The notes: generated by a model from the sequence alone, not told the origin. Shown: positions 39,167-51,111, counted from the stretch's first letter. The stretch: 64,000 nucleotides of DNA from Aristolochia californica (GCA_029961685.1 JARWKL010000010.1:2356001-2420000); one strand, 5' to 3'. A program made the numbers and translations.

Positions 39167-39955
39167 TAGGTGATGGCGAAAATTGGTATATTGTAACAAC
39201 ATGAAGGTCTATCATGCAAATTAATGTTTTGGCACCCAATGAAACTTTGAATGCAAAATAATAAATTTGATTTTTAAAAATGAAATTAGATTTTTAATGA
39301 AAAATATTTTTTTATTTAAAATCATTGAGCAATGCAATGTAAAATTTTTATTAAAACAAAATTTTAACGACAAAACTCCATTTGTTGTAAAAACTCACTT
39401 TGAACGACCAAAGACTATCATTGTTAAAGGGAGTTTAAATGGAAAACTAATTTTGTCAATAAAAGGGAGTATTCACCATTAAATCTGTCTCTTTTATTTA
39501 TTTCTTCACTAAAAGTTTTTTTGTGATAAAAATTGATATTGAAAACCTAAGATGACAAAAAAGTAAAACATATATAGGCATACACGAAGAACAAACAAAT
39601 TTATTTAGTATTAAAGTTACAAATGCTTTATGACAAATAAAAGTAGAAATATATTGGATACCATGAGGTGTTGATTGACAACTCTAAAAATGACGCATGA
39701 GGAGCTTATTCTTTTTCAATGCACCCTATACATAGTTGTTGTTGGTATGCCATGTCTCTTTGAGCTAATTTTGATGATAACAAACATTTAAGAATTACTT
39801 TGATATTTAAATGAGCAATGTGGATAAAGAAATTACTTGGACAAAAAGTTGACAATACACCCTCTCCCATCGAGTCAAATTAACTAGTCGTTGCATGCGT
39901 AACAGTTGTTTTAGAAGTTTATTGCCCAACTAAAACTCTATTGGATGACAAAAGA
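39167..39955 (+). repeat. Segmental duplication block B'
   Basis: Second copy of the 35979-36758 block, same orientation, with scattered substitutions and one longer T/A-rich insertion near 39270. Confidence 0.88.
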
Positions 39956-40373
39956 TGAAAAAGTTATTGTTCATCATGAGTGTGGATGAAACCTCGGTTG
40001 GATCTTGATAGTGATTTATCATGGAACCAACATGTTTTTGAGCCACATTCTTGTAGTGTTTACGTTGTCGAACCTCAAAGACCAAATGTGCGCTCCGTTT
40101 CCTTGATCCACAAAATCTAATCTCTTAGTTGGTTATTTCGTCAAACACCTTGTACGCCCAGTTTGAGCTCCTCCGTTTCCGCATTGGGTTTTTTTTTTTT
40201 TTGATTGTTTTTATATTGGTTGAAGGTGAAGCGATGAATCTATACGTTAGCATTGGAGAATCTGAGCTATTTATTATAAGCTAGGTGAGGTACTAACGTT
40301 AGGCTTGTAAATGATTTCTCCAAGAAATGACCTTTCGTGGAAAAAAACTTTTCCTAATAAATTTCACTTTTGT

Positions 40374-41398
40374 TAGAGTTCTTGAGGTGTTTATACTCAA
40401 CTCATTCTAGTCTTCAAGTTTTCAAACTTCTTGTAGATGTTTCTTCAAGATTACTTGACACTTCATTAAGATTAAGAACTTGAGATGAGTTTATTGGTTC
40501 ATTTGCAAATACCGTTGAAATTGTGTTTCTTGAAGGTATAACATCTAAAGTGCTTAATTTAAAATCATTAATTTGATTAAATTTTGTTATCATCAAAATA
40601 TTTAGAATAAATCTAGGGAAACTTGGCCTATTCGTTTAGCATGTCCCATCTCCATCCTAGAAAAATGACAAGCAAATAATGTAAATAAAAGGTGATAAAA
40701 ATAAAAAAAATGAACGAAAGAGATGAAGTGAGATAATGGTGAAAGTGAGCTTAATGCAAGAATTTTAAATGTATATTATCTTTGTAAAAGATATAGGATA
40801 TGAGATTGGTCTATCTTACAACCTCTATTCTTACTACCATAAAAAAATCTCCGTACTAAATCAAGGTTTAAAATCCTTTTCAATTCGTCCCCCTACGTGA
40901 AATAACAAATATTTTTTTTTAAAATTAAATGATAAAGTTTACATAAAAATGGAAGAAAAATGAGGTGAATCATACTAGTTTTTCTTTGAATAAAAACTAG
41001 GCCAGTTTGGGTAAAAAATGAGAAATAACCTGACCAAATGATAAGTTGATAGGTAGGTTATGTTGAATCCCTTATGTAGATTGCACACTTGATCTACATG
41101 TCATATCCAAATCCCTAAGGTGGTATAGGTGGAGGGTAGTGGAGGCAAATGTGAGAAAAAAAGGTGGATTTCTTGACTGATTACCAACACAGATGGAACT
41201 GAGTAGTAGGTTGGATTTGAACCCTCACACTGGATTGACACTTGATTAAGCACTGTTGACTGTACCATTGTATTGGGTTTACACACGGTTCCTGCACCGA
41301 AGTCGGATGCATGAGCCAGGGTAGCTAGTTGGGCAAGTGATGCTGGCTCGTCATCTACCTCTCAATAAATCTTGCACTGATGATGAGAAATGGCAACT
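40374..41398 (+). repeat. Segmental duplication block A'
   Basis: Second copy of the 34573-35625 block. It is followed within a few bases by block C'. Confidence 0.88.
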
Positions 41399-41404
41399 AC
41401 GGTG

Positions 41405-41924
41405 TTAGTGAAGAGTTCCCTTTTTTGGGTTGCTTCTGCATTTTTGAGAGATAATTAAAAGAACTTTTTCCATGTTTCCTTTCAAATGGTTATTACATTA
41501 TCGTCTTCAGCTTCGAATCAGTGTCAACACCCTTCAGACCAGGATAGATTGTTCGTTTTTTAACCGTTAATCCAAACAAGCAAATGACCTTTTCCATGCT
41601 TCCTTTCAGAAGGTTATTGCACTATCGTCTTTAGCATCGTCGCGTTGTCTGCTTTCACCTTCGAATCAGTTTCAACACCTTTCAGACTAGGGGACAAACT
41701 GTTCTTTTTTAACCACTAATTCAAACAACCAAATGACCTTTTTCATGCTTCCTTTCGTAAGGTTATTACATTATCGTCGTCTTCAGCATCGTCTCCTTCT
41801 CAGGTTTCACGTTTGTTTCGGTTTCAACACCCTTCAAACCAGGACAAACTGTTCTTTTTCAAACCATTAATTCAAACAACCGAATTCTATTTTGGGTTAG
41901 TTTTTGTAAGAGCTTCCTATAAAT
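41405..41924 (+). promoter_or_regulatory. Block C': RALF-like gene upstream region made of three ~145-bp repeats, with TATA box
   Basis: Three tandem units with TCAACACC(C/T) at about 41525, 41668 and 41822 match block C at 38651-39166. The CTATAAAT at 41917-41924 is the likely TATA box, 86 bp before the start codon. Repeated units directly upstream of a TATA box may carry repeated regulator sites; that is inference. Confidence 0.6.
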
Positions 41925-42009
41925 TCTAGGGAGCTTCTAAAGCTGAAATCACAAGCTTCCAACTAATCTCTCTCTAGCTTGAGCCCGCCCCTTCAACTTC
42001 TGAGTTTAA

Positions 42010-42318
42010 ATGGCAAGCATTCAAATGAAGTTCTTCGTGGTGTTGGCTCTATTGCACTGCATATTCTTTATGGAATTGTCAAATGTCAATGCCAACCATG
42101 CAACATCGGAGGACATTGATGAGACCAATTCAGTATTAAATTATGGAGACCTAAATAGGGATGAGGTCCCCTCCTGTGGCCCCAAGAACAGAGATAAATG
42201 TCATGAAGGAGCCTCTTCTGGGAAGCCATATACTAGAGGTTGTGAGAAAGGGAACCGTTGCCAGAGAGATCCAAAGGGTCCAGGAAATGATGATGAGAAC
42301 TTGGAGTCATTTCCTTGA
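42010..42318 (+). CDS. RALF-like secreted peptide precursor
   Basis: Single exon, 102 residues. Residues 1-28 form a clear signal peptide (MASIQMKFFVVLALLHCIFF, then MELSNVNA). The C-terminal part matches the rapid alkalinization factor pattern: YGDL at 45-48 in place of the YISY region, four cysteines at 56, 64, 78 and 84, and the PYTRGC motif at 73-78. RALF peptides are secreted and bind FERONIA-type receptor kinases and LRX proteins, raising apoplastic pH and controlling growth. There is no RRxL site for S1P processing, as in the short RALF subgroup. The acidic tail after the last cysteine (GNDDENLESFP) is unusual, since family members normally end basic. A TATA box lies 86 bp upstream. 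Receptor binding is untested, and the Cys-poor spacing makes a divergent member likely. Confidence 0.78.
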   Translation: MASIQMKFFVVLALLHCIFFMELSNVNANHATSEDIDETNSVLNYGDLNRDEVPSCGPKNRDKCHEGASSGKPYTRGCEKGNRCQRDPKGPGNDDENLESFP

Positions 42319-42511
42319 GAGAAGAGTTGATAAATGTTTAAGGGTTTCATAAAATTCTTGGAACTTTTATTTGGTTTTTCATTTTAAATTTCATTTATTT
42401 ATTTATTTATTTAATTATTTCAATGTAATAAAGGAAACATGAAAATAAATTCTTTTGATTATATCTCAAAAGTCGAATGTTGTATGATTTGCTTTCCCAC
42501 AACGTAAAAGC

Positions 42512-42792
42512 TGTTGGAATGACTTGTCTTTAATATGCATACTGCGCCTTCGCTAACAGACCGGTCTTTTGGCGCAATGGTTAGTAACAAGGTACCAGAG
42601 CAGGTGGTCTCGAGTTTGAGTCCCGCTCTCCCTGTTTGTTTCTTCCCCGTCGTCCCTGTATAGGTGAAATTGTGCATTTGCATTTGTACATGGGTGTTCC
42701 CCGTGCAGGGGTGTGTTGGAATGACTTGTCTTTAATATGCATACTGTGCCTTCGCTAACAGACTGGTCTTTTGGCGCAATGGTAAGTAACAA
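42512..42792 (+). repeat. tRNA-derived SINE-like sequence with repeated 79-bp head
   Basis: An A-box-like TGGCGCAATGGTTAGTAAC (42571-42589) and a B-box-like GAGTTTGAGTCCC about 23 bases further on are arranged as in a tRNA-derived SINE. The head at 42512-42590 recurs at 42714-42792 with about three differences, 202 bp apart. The second copy stops soon after its A box, so this looks like a partial dimer. It cannot fold as a normal tRNA. Confidence 0.55.
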
Positions 42793-43960
42793 AAGCAAAC
42801 CAGGAAAATCCTGTATGATATTATATGGTACTTTTGGTTTACAAGATCATATATATGCGTATAAGATTGTGTTTGAGACTAAGGCTATGTTGAGGTTCTC
42901 CATTGTTGAGAAGATGAACGACTCCTCCCCCATCAACAACTCCATGTGATGCAAGGGAGAGTAGGAGCTCTTCCCTTTTTGTTTGTTGGAGGGAGAGGGT
43001 CCCTATCCTCTTTATCTCCCCCTATTGGTTGCATAGGAGAAGCCCTTCTAGTTGATTAAGTTAACCAGATAGTAATTGAAACCTAGTTGGTCGTTCTAGT
43101 TTGAGTATATTGTAACATACTAACGATGGATCCACCACCATGTATTTGTCGTTTGGACTGTTGTTATGTTCTACAAGTACAAACCTAGAGAACGGTGGTG
43201 GTGTGAGAATAGGATTATAAAATTTTAATGGAAATTTTGAATATTTGAAGATAATTAAAACAGTCAATACAATAAAAAAAATAAAAAAATACCTATACTT
43301 TAAAATTTGACTTTAGAGGCTGAAAAGAGGTTTTGAGAGAGGGGGGCAGATAGAGGATGAAATGTTAGGGTTTGAGAAGGAGGCGAAAGGTTGAATAGAG
43401 AAGAAGGGTGAGAGATGGCGGTCGGAAAAAAGAGAAGACGTGGCTAAGACGAAGATTGGGCGCAACATTGAGAGGAAGAGACGACAACTGAGAGGAAGGC
43501 ATCGAGGGTGAGGCCGAATAGAACAACGAAAGTGTTAAATATAATTTAATGGGTAGATTGGTCATTTAACAAAGTCGATACATGTTAGTGAGAGTACATA
43601 TTTAGTCTATGGTTCAATTTTTGTAGCATTTGGAGATGTAACTATGGAGATATATGGAGTTCTTGTATGAGGGGTAGAGAAGTTATTTTTTAAGGGAAGC
43701 TACTATAAACTCAATGAAGTCAATTTTTTTTAAATAGAAATTTGGTAACCATTTTGAACCAGATGATACATTACATCAATAGAGAAATTAAAATTCTCTA
43801 TAAATTGAGTTTGATAACTATCACCTCTCTACTTGTTTATCGAAGTTGTGAATTGAATTTTAAATTCTGCCAGTGATAAAACTGGATATAGGATCATTCC
43901 TTTTGAAAGAAATCCAGAGAGCTGATGTGGAGGCCACAGTGGATGCCGAACCTCTGGTTT
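42793..43960. other. Intergenic, RALF-like to SEC61 alpha
   Basis: A purine-rich stretch at about 43320-43500 (GAGAGG-type) and AT-rich remainder. No gene or element recognised. Confidence 0.4.
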
Positions 43961-43965
43961 ATATT

Positions 43966-44204
43966 CTATATATAGATGACCTGGTGGATTCTTAGGGTTT
44001 CTGGCTGGTCATTCTTGAAATACGTATTTCTTCCCAGATCCATCCATCCCAGATCCGTCCAAGGTATTTCTTGGTTTGAATAGTTCGATTGTATTTTCTT
44101 CTAAGATCTGGCCTGAATTTTCCCCGGTTGTTGATCTATGGTGTTGTTTGATTAATTATTTAGGTTGATTTTTACAGTTGTTGGAATAGATTTGACAAGA
44201 AAAG
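43966..44204 (+). promoter_or_regulatory. SEC61 alpha core promoter and leader with probable leader intron
   Basis: CTATATATAG around 43966-43976 is the likely TATA box. A good donor (AAG|GTATTT) at 44064 and acceptor (TTTTTACAG) ending 44177 would remove a 114-bp intron from the leader, leaving the start codon 28 bases into the next exon. Leader introns are common in plant housekeeping genes. Confidence 0.5.
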
Positions 44205-46633
44205 ATGGGTGGAGGATTTCGAGTTCTTCATCTTGTTAGACCTTTTCTTTCGATCCTGCCTGAGGTACAATCTGCCGATAGGAGGGTTCCCTTCAGAGAG
44301 AAGGTTATCTATACCGTGATTTCGCTTTTTATCTTCCTTGTCTGCAGTCAGCTCCCTCTGTATGGCATTCATTCAACAACAGGAGCAGATCCCTTCTACT
44401 GGATGCGTGTTATCCTTGCGTCGAACCGTGGCACTGTCATGGAACTTGGAATTACCCCTATTGTGACTTCTGGGTTGGTGATGCAACTTTTGGCAGGTTC
44501 TAAAATAATTGAAGTTGACAACAGTGTTCGCGAGGATCGAGCCCTACTGTAAGTATTTTCCTATAAAGCCCGTATTCTGTTGATTTTTTTTTTTTTTTTT
44601 TTTTTTTCGGTGGGTTAGTCTGAGTAATGGCCTTTCCTGTACAATTGGGTTTTTGTAGTTGTGTAATTCGCTGATAATTCTGTAAACTTTGCCTGCTGAC
44701 CGATTACTTACTGCTGGTCTGGTGGATCGTTTTGATCTGAAGCTAAATCGTCTCGAGAGCATCTTACCTAGTTGTTTATGAGATGGCCATGTGTGTGGAA
44801 GATGGTAATCTGCTCGCAAGTTGAGAAATTTGGCTTTTAGTAAAGTTGACCAGTTATTCTACATGCATGCATTTCTGCCGATCGCTTCTCTGAAATCATT
44901 GGGATTGCCCATCCTTTCTCAGAATGTATATGTATTTATATATATGTGCGACATCTTCTACATGTTTGACAAAATTCATTTGTGTCCTTGTGCGTTTACT
45001 ATGGCATATTGGTGGGTTTTTAATTGGTTTGTGCTTAGATTTTCATCTAAAGGTGGCTATCATGTATCTGTTTCTATAGAAATGGTGCTCAGAAGTTACT
45101 GGGAATCCTCATTGCTGTGGGTGAGGCTGTTGCATATGTTGTTTCTGGGATGTATGGCAGCGTGGGTCAACTTGGTGTGGGAAATGCAATCCTCATAATT
45201 GTTCAGCTGTGTTTTGCTGGTTTGATTGTAATATGCTTAGATGAGCTCCTGCAGAAAGGATATGGTCTTGGATCTGGCATTTCTTTGTTTATAGCCACCA
45301 ATATCTGGTTAGTTGCATACTTTCTTCTTCATTCTTTTAGTAATGTTATGTATAAATGTTGATTTTTTTCTTTATGTTGCTATATTTTGCAGTGAAAGTA
45401 TCATTTGGAAAGCTTTCAGTCCCACCACAATCAACAGTGGCAGAGGAGCTGAATTTGAAGGAGCTGTTATTGCTTTGTTCCATCTTCTTATAACTCGAAC
45501 TGATAAGGTTCGCGCTCTGCGCGAGGCATTCTATAGACAGAATCTTCCGAATGTGACGAACTTGCTTGCAACAGTTTTGGTCTTCCTTATTGTGATTTAC
45601 TTTCAGGGATTCCGTGTTGTTTTACCAGTGAGGTCAAAGAATGCCCGTGGTCAGCAAGGCTCATATCCCATCAAACTGTTCTACACCTCTAACATGCCAA
45701 TCATTCTACAGTCAGCACTTGTTTCAAATCTTTACTTTATCTCACAGGTACCTAACCTCTTGAATACTGGTTGATATTAGGACGAGAACATAATTTCTTT
45801 TTTCAAAGCAATTGCTCATGCTATTTATATCTATTGCAGTTGTTATATAGAAGGTACAGTGGAAATTTCCTCGTGAATCTACTGGGTAAATGGAAAGAAT
45901 CTGAGTATTCAGGTGGTCAGTACATTCCTGTTGGCGGCCTTGCATACTACATGACAGCCCCGGCTAGGTGATTAAACCTTATTTTTCCACTTAATTCAGT
46001 TTTTTTGGAAACAGTTTCTGGTGACAGTGATACTGAAGATGCATTTCATTCTTTTTCAGCTTGGCAGATATGGCAGCTAATCCATTCCATGCACTCTTTT
46101 ACGTTGTGTTTATGCTTTCTGCATGTGCACTCTTCTCAAAAACTTGGATAGAAGTGTCTGGATCCTCTGCTAAAGATGTGGCTAAGCAACTTAAGGTAGA
46201 CAGTTTACTTCTTTTCAGTTTCTTCACGTTCTAGATCCTAGGATCAACATCCAACCTTTCCTGGAGAATAGATGCCATCTTGGATTTACTTTGTTTAATT
46301 GTGAAGTTAACTTCCAAATAGAAGATTAAAGATAACCCTTTGCTCATATTTAGTTGTTGGTATCAAGTCTGGTTCTTATGCTTATATGTGCAGGAACAAC
46401 AAATGGTGATGCCTGGTCACAGGGAATCGAATCTGCAGAAGGAACTGAACCGTTACATTCCCACTGCAGCTGCATTTGGCGGCGTGTGTATTGGTGCATT
46501 AACTGTGCTAGCAGATTTCATGGGAGCAATTGGTTCAGGGACAGGGATCCTGCTTGCCGTGACAATCATATATCAGTACTTTGAGACATTTGAGAAGGAG
46601 AAAGCCAGTGAACTTGGGTTCTTTGGCATCTGA
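44205..46633 (+). CDS. SEC61A: SEC61 alpha, protein translocon channel subunit
   Basis: Forms the protein-conducting channel of the ER membrane with SEC61 beta and gamma. Exons: 44205-44548, 45080-45307, 45393-45747, 45840-45967, 46060-46195, 46394-46633, all GT-AG, for 476 residues, exactly the usual length. Recognisable segments: [20 protein letters not shown], the plug region after [94 protein letters not shown] and the final TM with [15 protein letters not shown]. The C terminus [14 protein letters not shown] is typical of plant copies. The start at 44205 has good context and the conserved N terminus. The gene looks intact and functional. Confidence 0.97.
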
Positions 46634-47480
46634 GAGAACAAAGCTGCTTGCTTTTGGTATTTATGTAGACTTAAAAAGAGATCCGGATAGTGGTGGTGCC
46701 AATGAGCTCTCTCTCCCTGGCAGTTTTGGTGAGCAAGCTGATCAATGGGTAAGCAAGCTGATCAATGGGTAAGCAAGGAAATCCGTTTTTGTTAACTTTA
46801 ACATTGTGGAGGAGATGAAAAATCAAGGTTAAGTTAAGAGTGTCCCTGTTTTTTTTTAAACTGGAGGAGAACCTCTGTGCTGGAGAAGTTTCAAAAGTTC
46901 TGACAGACTTGTAGCAGTGTTAACCACGGAAGATTTCTGGCATAGGTTTTTCCTCATTTTCTACTCATGGAATTTGTTTCATTTTTTAGTCCTCGGCCCT
47001 TGGGGATCAAATCCCGGATTCTGATGACCTGAGACACTGTTGCCATGGTAGAGAACACTGCAGAGACTGACGACTGATTTTGAAAATTATTGTTTCTTGC
47101 CGGCTTTTTTAGTTTGGGTGATTGCGAAGTAGATCAAATATAAAGGAAACACTGTTACAGGGGGAAATGAAGGGGACAAGTCCTGTTGCTAGAACATGTC
47201 TGAGCAGTATTTTCTAAAGATAATAATAACTTGTTTATCCAATCAATATTAAGTTTGACCTTCGATTTTTGAACAAAATAGGGGAGATTGTAATGGTAGA
47301 GCCTAATAATATAGACAATCCATACAAACAAGCAAACCAACATCTGAGAGGAGACCCTAGCCCAAATTGTTTAGCGATCTTCTCTTGAAACCAAATTAGT
47401 AGATGCCAACACGAGTGTTTAAGTCATACCAAAACTATAAGAAAGAAGAAATGACCCAAACTATAGCTTTGAATAATAAA
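46634..47480. other. SEC61 alpha 3' untranslated region and flank
   Basis: Includes a short direct repeat (AGCAAGCTGATCAATGGGTA) at about 46733 and 46752. No further gene seen. Confidence 0.45.
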
Positions 47481-48178
47481 AAAATTATTTTTAAAGAAAC
47501 TAGACTCAAGGATATTTATTTAGAGATAAATCTCCATATAAATTCCTGTTATTGCATACATAAAATACCTAAAAAATGAATCATTTTGTTGTCATTTGAA
47601 TGTTTCCTGTTGCCCGACTTTTGCTACTTTAGATGTTGATTTCTCTTTTATTGATAAAATTCTATTTGAGTTGGAATATAGACTAAAAAGACTTTCCTTA
47701 AATATATTGTTTGTAGTATAAAAATAATATTAGTGTGGAATAAACATCAAGGGAAAAAAAATGGGCACATATATTAGAAAACACCAATTACGAAGAAAAA
47801 GAAGAACATAAACTTAAACTAACAAAAGAAAAAGGATCACATTATTTCTGTGGGTTTACCAAGTCAACTCATAGAATTTGTTTTGATACCATATTAAATT
47901 TTCAAAAAAAAAAAAAAAATTCATTGAATTGATTATAATTAAGTATAATAAATTTCTATTTATAATAGAGGAAACAAGTAGAATCATATTACAATTCAAC
48001 TATTCATAACCCAATTACACCCAAAATCAAACACTCGCACATAAGTTACTAGAATACTTAAAAAATTTGTACAAGAATAGAAAATTAACATAATTAAAAC
48101 TCCTCTAACTAAAACACTTTTGTGAGACTTTCTCCCATGAGATTCTCGTTAGATTTTGCGTATATATGCTCTTCAACA
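47480..48178 (-). mobile_element. Non-autonomous LTR family, copy 3 (5' LTR plus truncated interior)
   Basis: The LTR at 47892-48178 ends GCTCTTCAACA. Immediately before it the minus strand reads TGGTATCAAAA (47891-47881), a primer-binding site like that of initiator Met-tRNA, so this is the 5' LTR of a minus-oriented element. The interior to the left (TCACATTATTTCTGTGGG at about 47837, and upstream to 47480) matches 61540-62320 in copy 4. The rest of the interior and the 3' LTR are gone. Confidence 0.75.
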
Positions 48179-48911
48179 AAACAGATGAAGAAATCAATTT
48201 TTTGAGGTAAAATACTGGCAACAAGTGAGAGTATTTTATCAGGTATGTTTAGAGGTTTTAGTTCAACTTTTGTTGACAGTTGACACTGACTTTGATGAAG
48301 TGAATTAGATTAATAGGAATAAACACTGGTTAATGCCACTATTCTGTTGCTCACTTGATATAAAAGCATCTCAGGGGCTTTTGCCTTTCCACTTACTTTA
48401 TTCCAAGTGAATCTTTAACAGCCTGCCTTGCTTAATAAACAAATGAGCAAAATCCTTCCAACTCAGTTGCTGGTACTATATTGAAAAAGAGCAGAAAAGC
48501 ATTTCTGAATTACATCAAATAGCATGTCAAGTAGCAGTATCAAACAAGAGAATTTGGATCACCCAAAACAAAAACAAAAAAACACTCAGAACCCAAATCT
48601 CAACCTCCTAAATTGGCATTTCTTCAATGTCCAAGCAAACCAGTGAATTCAAGCTCTCTACACATCCTTTTTTCTAACCTTTGTTCACTACTGCTAAGGT
48701 TAGTCTACTGTCTTCCATGTTTTTTCATCGACTTCTACTATCTCTTTGGTGAACTCTTACAAACCACACTGTACAAATCACAAACCATGAAACTCCCTAT
48801 TTACAGTCATGAAACACGATGAATCAGTTCAGAGAAGGGGAAAATTTCCTAAAAAACAAAATCAAACAAAAACACCAAGCTCCTTCCTTCTCTTCTTGCA
48901 ATAAAATCATT
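48179..48911. other. Intergenic, 3' flank of the ARM-repeat gene
   Basis: No gene or element recognised; probably includes the 3' untranslated region of the minus-strand ARM gene. Confidence 0.4.
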
Positions 48912-50590
48912 TTAAGGACTCGAAGGAGATGCCTCTTGTCTATGCTCCCTCAGATACTTGAGTAGAGTCTCCGCCTGTTACAAAGAACACAGGATTAGAA
49001 ATTTCTGGTAATCAGCAAAATGTTCAATTTTGATGATCAAGGAAACTTGCCAATTCAATTTTCTTCCATTTTTTCACAGTAATTCTATTTGTGCTCAGAA
49101 TAAGCGTCACTTTAATGTTCTTAATTCTCAATCACAGAGGGAAAAAAGATCCGCAATTATCATCGAAAAATTCCAGAGAGAATTCTTATTTTCACTGTAA
49201 AAATCGTTTCCCACCCGGATTTTGAAGACCCAAAAAAACATAATAGTTCGAAAGCCGAGATGGGAAGATGGGGTTGGATCAGAGGCATAGAAAAGAGTAT
49301 CAGTACCTTGTGCTTGGCACGGGCGGTGCCGGACTGAGACAGAGCCACAAGTGGCGGAATACCGCCCTCGCGGACGAGTAACCCCCTGTTGGTGACGCTG
49401 TCCCCGCAGAGCTGCAGCAGTGTCGAGACAGCGAACTCCTTCCCCTTCGACGACCCGTCCTCGATAGCTTCCACCAGCGCCGGAATTCCTCCCTCCGCTA
49501 CCACTGCCTCCCTCCCGGCAGAGATTGCTGCCAGACTGCTCAATACAACCATAGCCTTCTCCGATAGTCCGCCCCCGCGCTCCCCCACCATCTCCACCAA
49601 AGGCGCCACTGCCCCCGCTCTCACCGCTCGCTCTTTGTTCTGTCGCGCCCCGCACAGCTTGTACAGAGTCGTCATGGCATCCTTCTTCCCTCGGTTGCTC
49701 TTCCCCATCAGCATTGCCACCAGCGGCGGCACCGCGCCGCACGCCCCGATCGACAGCCGGTTCTCCTCGATCAGCGACAGATTCATCAGCGCGCAGGCGG
49801 CATTCTGTTTCGACGCCGCAGTCCCAGTCTTCAGAGCGTAAACCAGAGGCTTGATCGCTCCGGCGTCGGTGATAAGTTCCTTGTTCCGCTCGTCCAGAGA
49901 CAGATTCAGCAGCGCCGTCACCGCATGTTCCTGCGTGCACGGGTCCACCGAGCGGAGGAGCGGGACCAGCGCCGGAATCGCGCCGGAGGACCCAATAAAC
50001 TCCCGATTCTCGGGCCGGTTCTTTGCCAGCAGGCGAAGCCTCGCCGCGGCCGATCTCTGGTCGGTAACGCATGGTGATTGCAGACCCTTCACGCAGATCT
50101 GAACAGTAGGGTGATGATTTTCCAAACAACCGCTCTCAAAGATCTCCAAAGTCATGTTATCCCGATGGAGGAAACCTAACCCTAACTCGGACTCGATGTC
50201 GGAGGCGCCATGATGGCTCGACTCCTCCGTTCCCGGCAGCTTCGCGAGTCGCTCCAACTCGCCGGAAATATCACTGCTGTAAGCGGAAAAATCACTGAAA
50301 GTTTGCGAAAGCTCCAGAAAATCCGTCACCTCCGGAACTGGCGACTTATGAGATCCACCGTCACCGACAGCAAGCTCAATCAGTCTGAAATCGATGACCG
50401 AATCCGTCAGGGTCTCAGAGAAATTCTGCTCCGGTGGCGCGCCGCTCTGGGAAAAGATCTTAGACCTGACAGTCCGCATGGACCGGCCGAGAGTCCGATG
50501 CACCTTGACAGTATCCCGAGCCGGAGAAGAAGATAACGCCGTCTGAGACGAAGGAAGGTGACCGGAATTGGAGTCTCTGAGCGAGACCAT
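48912..50590 (-). CDS. Armadillo-repeat protein related to the PUB4-like group, without U-box
   Basis: Two exons, 50590-49307 and 48974-48912, joined in phase 0, for 448 residues. From residue 160 on it is a run of ARM repeats: RSAAARLRLLAKNRPENREF, GAIPALVPLLRSVDPCTQEH, ALLNLSLDERNKELI, GAIKPLVYALKTGTAASKQN, LYKLCGARQNKERAVRAGAV, EKAMVVLSSLAAI, EGGIPALVEAIEDGS and GGIPPLVALSQSGTARAKHK. The short second exon gives AETLLKYLREHR and a Ser-rich end. ARM repeats bind partner proteins. There is no U-box, so it is probably not an E3 ligase itself. The N-terminal 160 residues are Ser-rich and low in recognisable structure. ATG 50590 is the first Met in frame. Exon 1 is GC-rich. Three G-boxes upstream suggest ABA- or light-responsive control. 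Confidence 0.93.
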
Positions 50591-50934
50591 TTTCGAAGAA
50601 ACACAGCTCGAGCTCGAATCTACCGGGAACAACAACAGAAATTTCAGTTCTGAGCCTTTGAAAAGCTAAACTAGGTTTTCGCTTCGACTCGTTCGGGGAA
50701 CTCTCATGGTGGACTACAGCAAGAGAGGGTAAAGGGAAGCTCTAGAAACAAAGGTTGTTGTGTAGAGAGGAAGAGAGAGAACCTTTTCTGGTTTCCTGGA
50801 CTCTCTGGAATCTGGACCCCCAGTTTAAGCAAGAAGACAGCGGCGTCCGTCGGCTCGGCTGAAATCGGCTCGGCTGTTTCCACTTTCCAGGAAGCTTCGC
50901 GTTTCTTTTAACGGTTAGGAAGCTCACGTGAGGG

Positions 50935-51111
50935 TCTCTCGGTACGGTAAACAGATGCTTGACGCTGCGAGTGAGCACGTGTAAGTAGCCGACAGAAAAC
51001 GAATAATCTTAACCGTCGAAGGATCGTACTGAATTATACACCGTCCAAATCTATTCGCCAGTAAAACAGTCATCGTTAAGAATAGACAGACACGAGAGAA
51101 AGAAACACGTG
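50935..51111 (-). promoter_or_regulatory. Three G-box (CACGTG) elements upstream of the ARM gene
   Basis: Palindromic CACGTG occurs at 50935-50940, 50976-50981 and 51106-51111, about 345, 386 and 516 bp upstream of the start codon; a further ACGT core follows near 51127. G-boxes bind bZIP and bHLH factors such as ABF and PIF. Clustering of three in under 200 bp is well above chance. Confidence 0.65.

Noticed and set aside
38651..41924. Regularly spaced repeats that could suggest a CRISPR array
   Set aside because: Units are about 140 bp, imperfect and contiguous, in a plant genome; these are tandem repeats.
42459..42798. Two similar minus-strand frames that look like a duplicated small protein gene
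   Set aside because: The similarity comes from the SINE-like direct repeat, and neither has a signal, domain or promoter.
49389..50102. Plus-strand frames opposite the ARM gene
   Set aside because: Antisense shadows of the GC-rich exon; Ser/Pro-rich without domains.
49128..50129. 333-codon open frame on the minus strand, Gly/Arg-rich
   Set aside because: Overlaps the ARM-repeat exon in another frame; its composition is an artefact of the GC-rich repeats, with no family resemblance.
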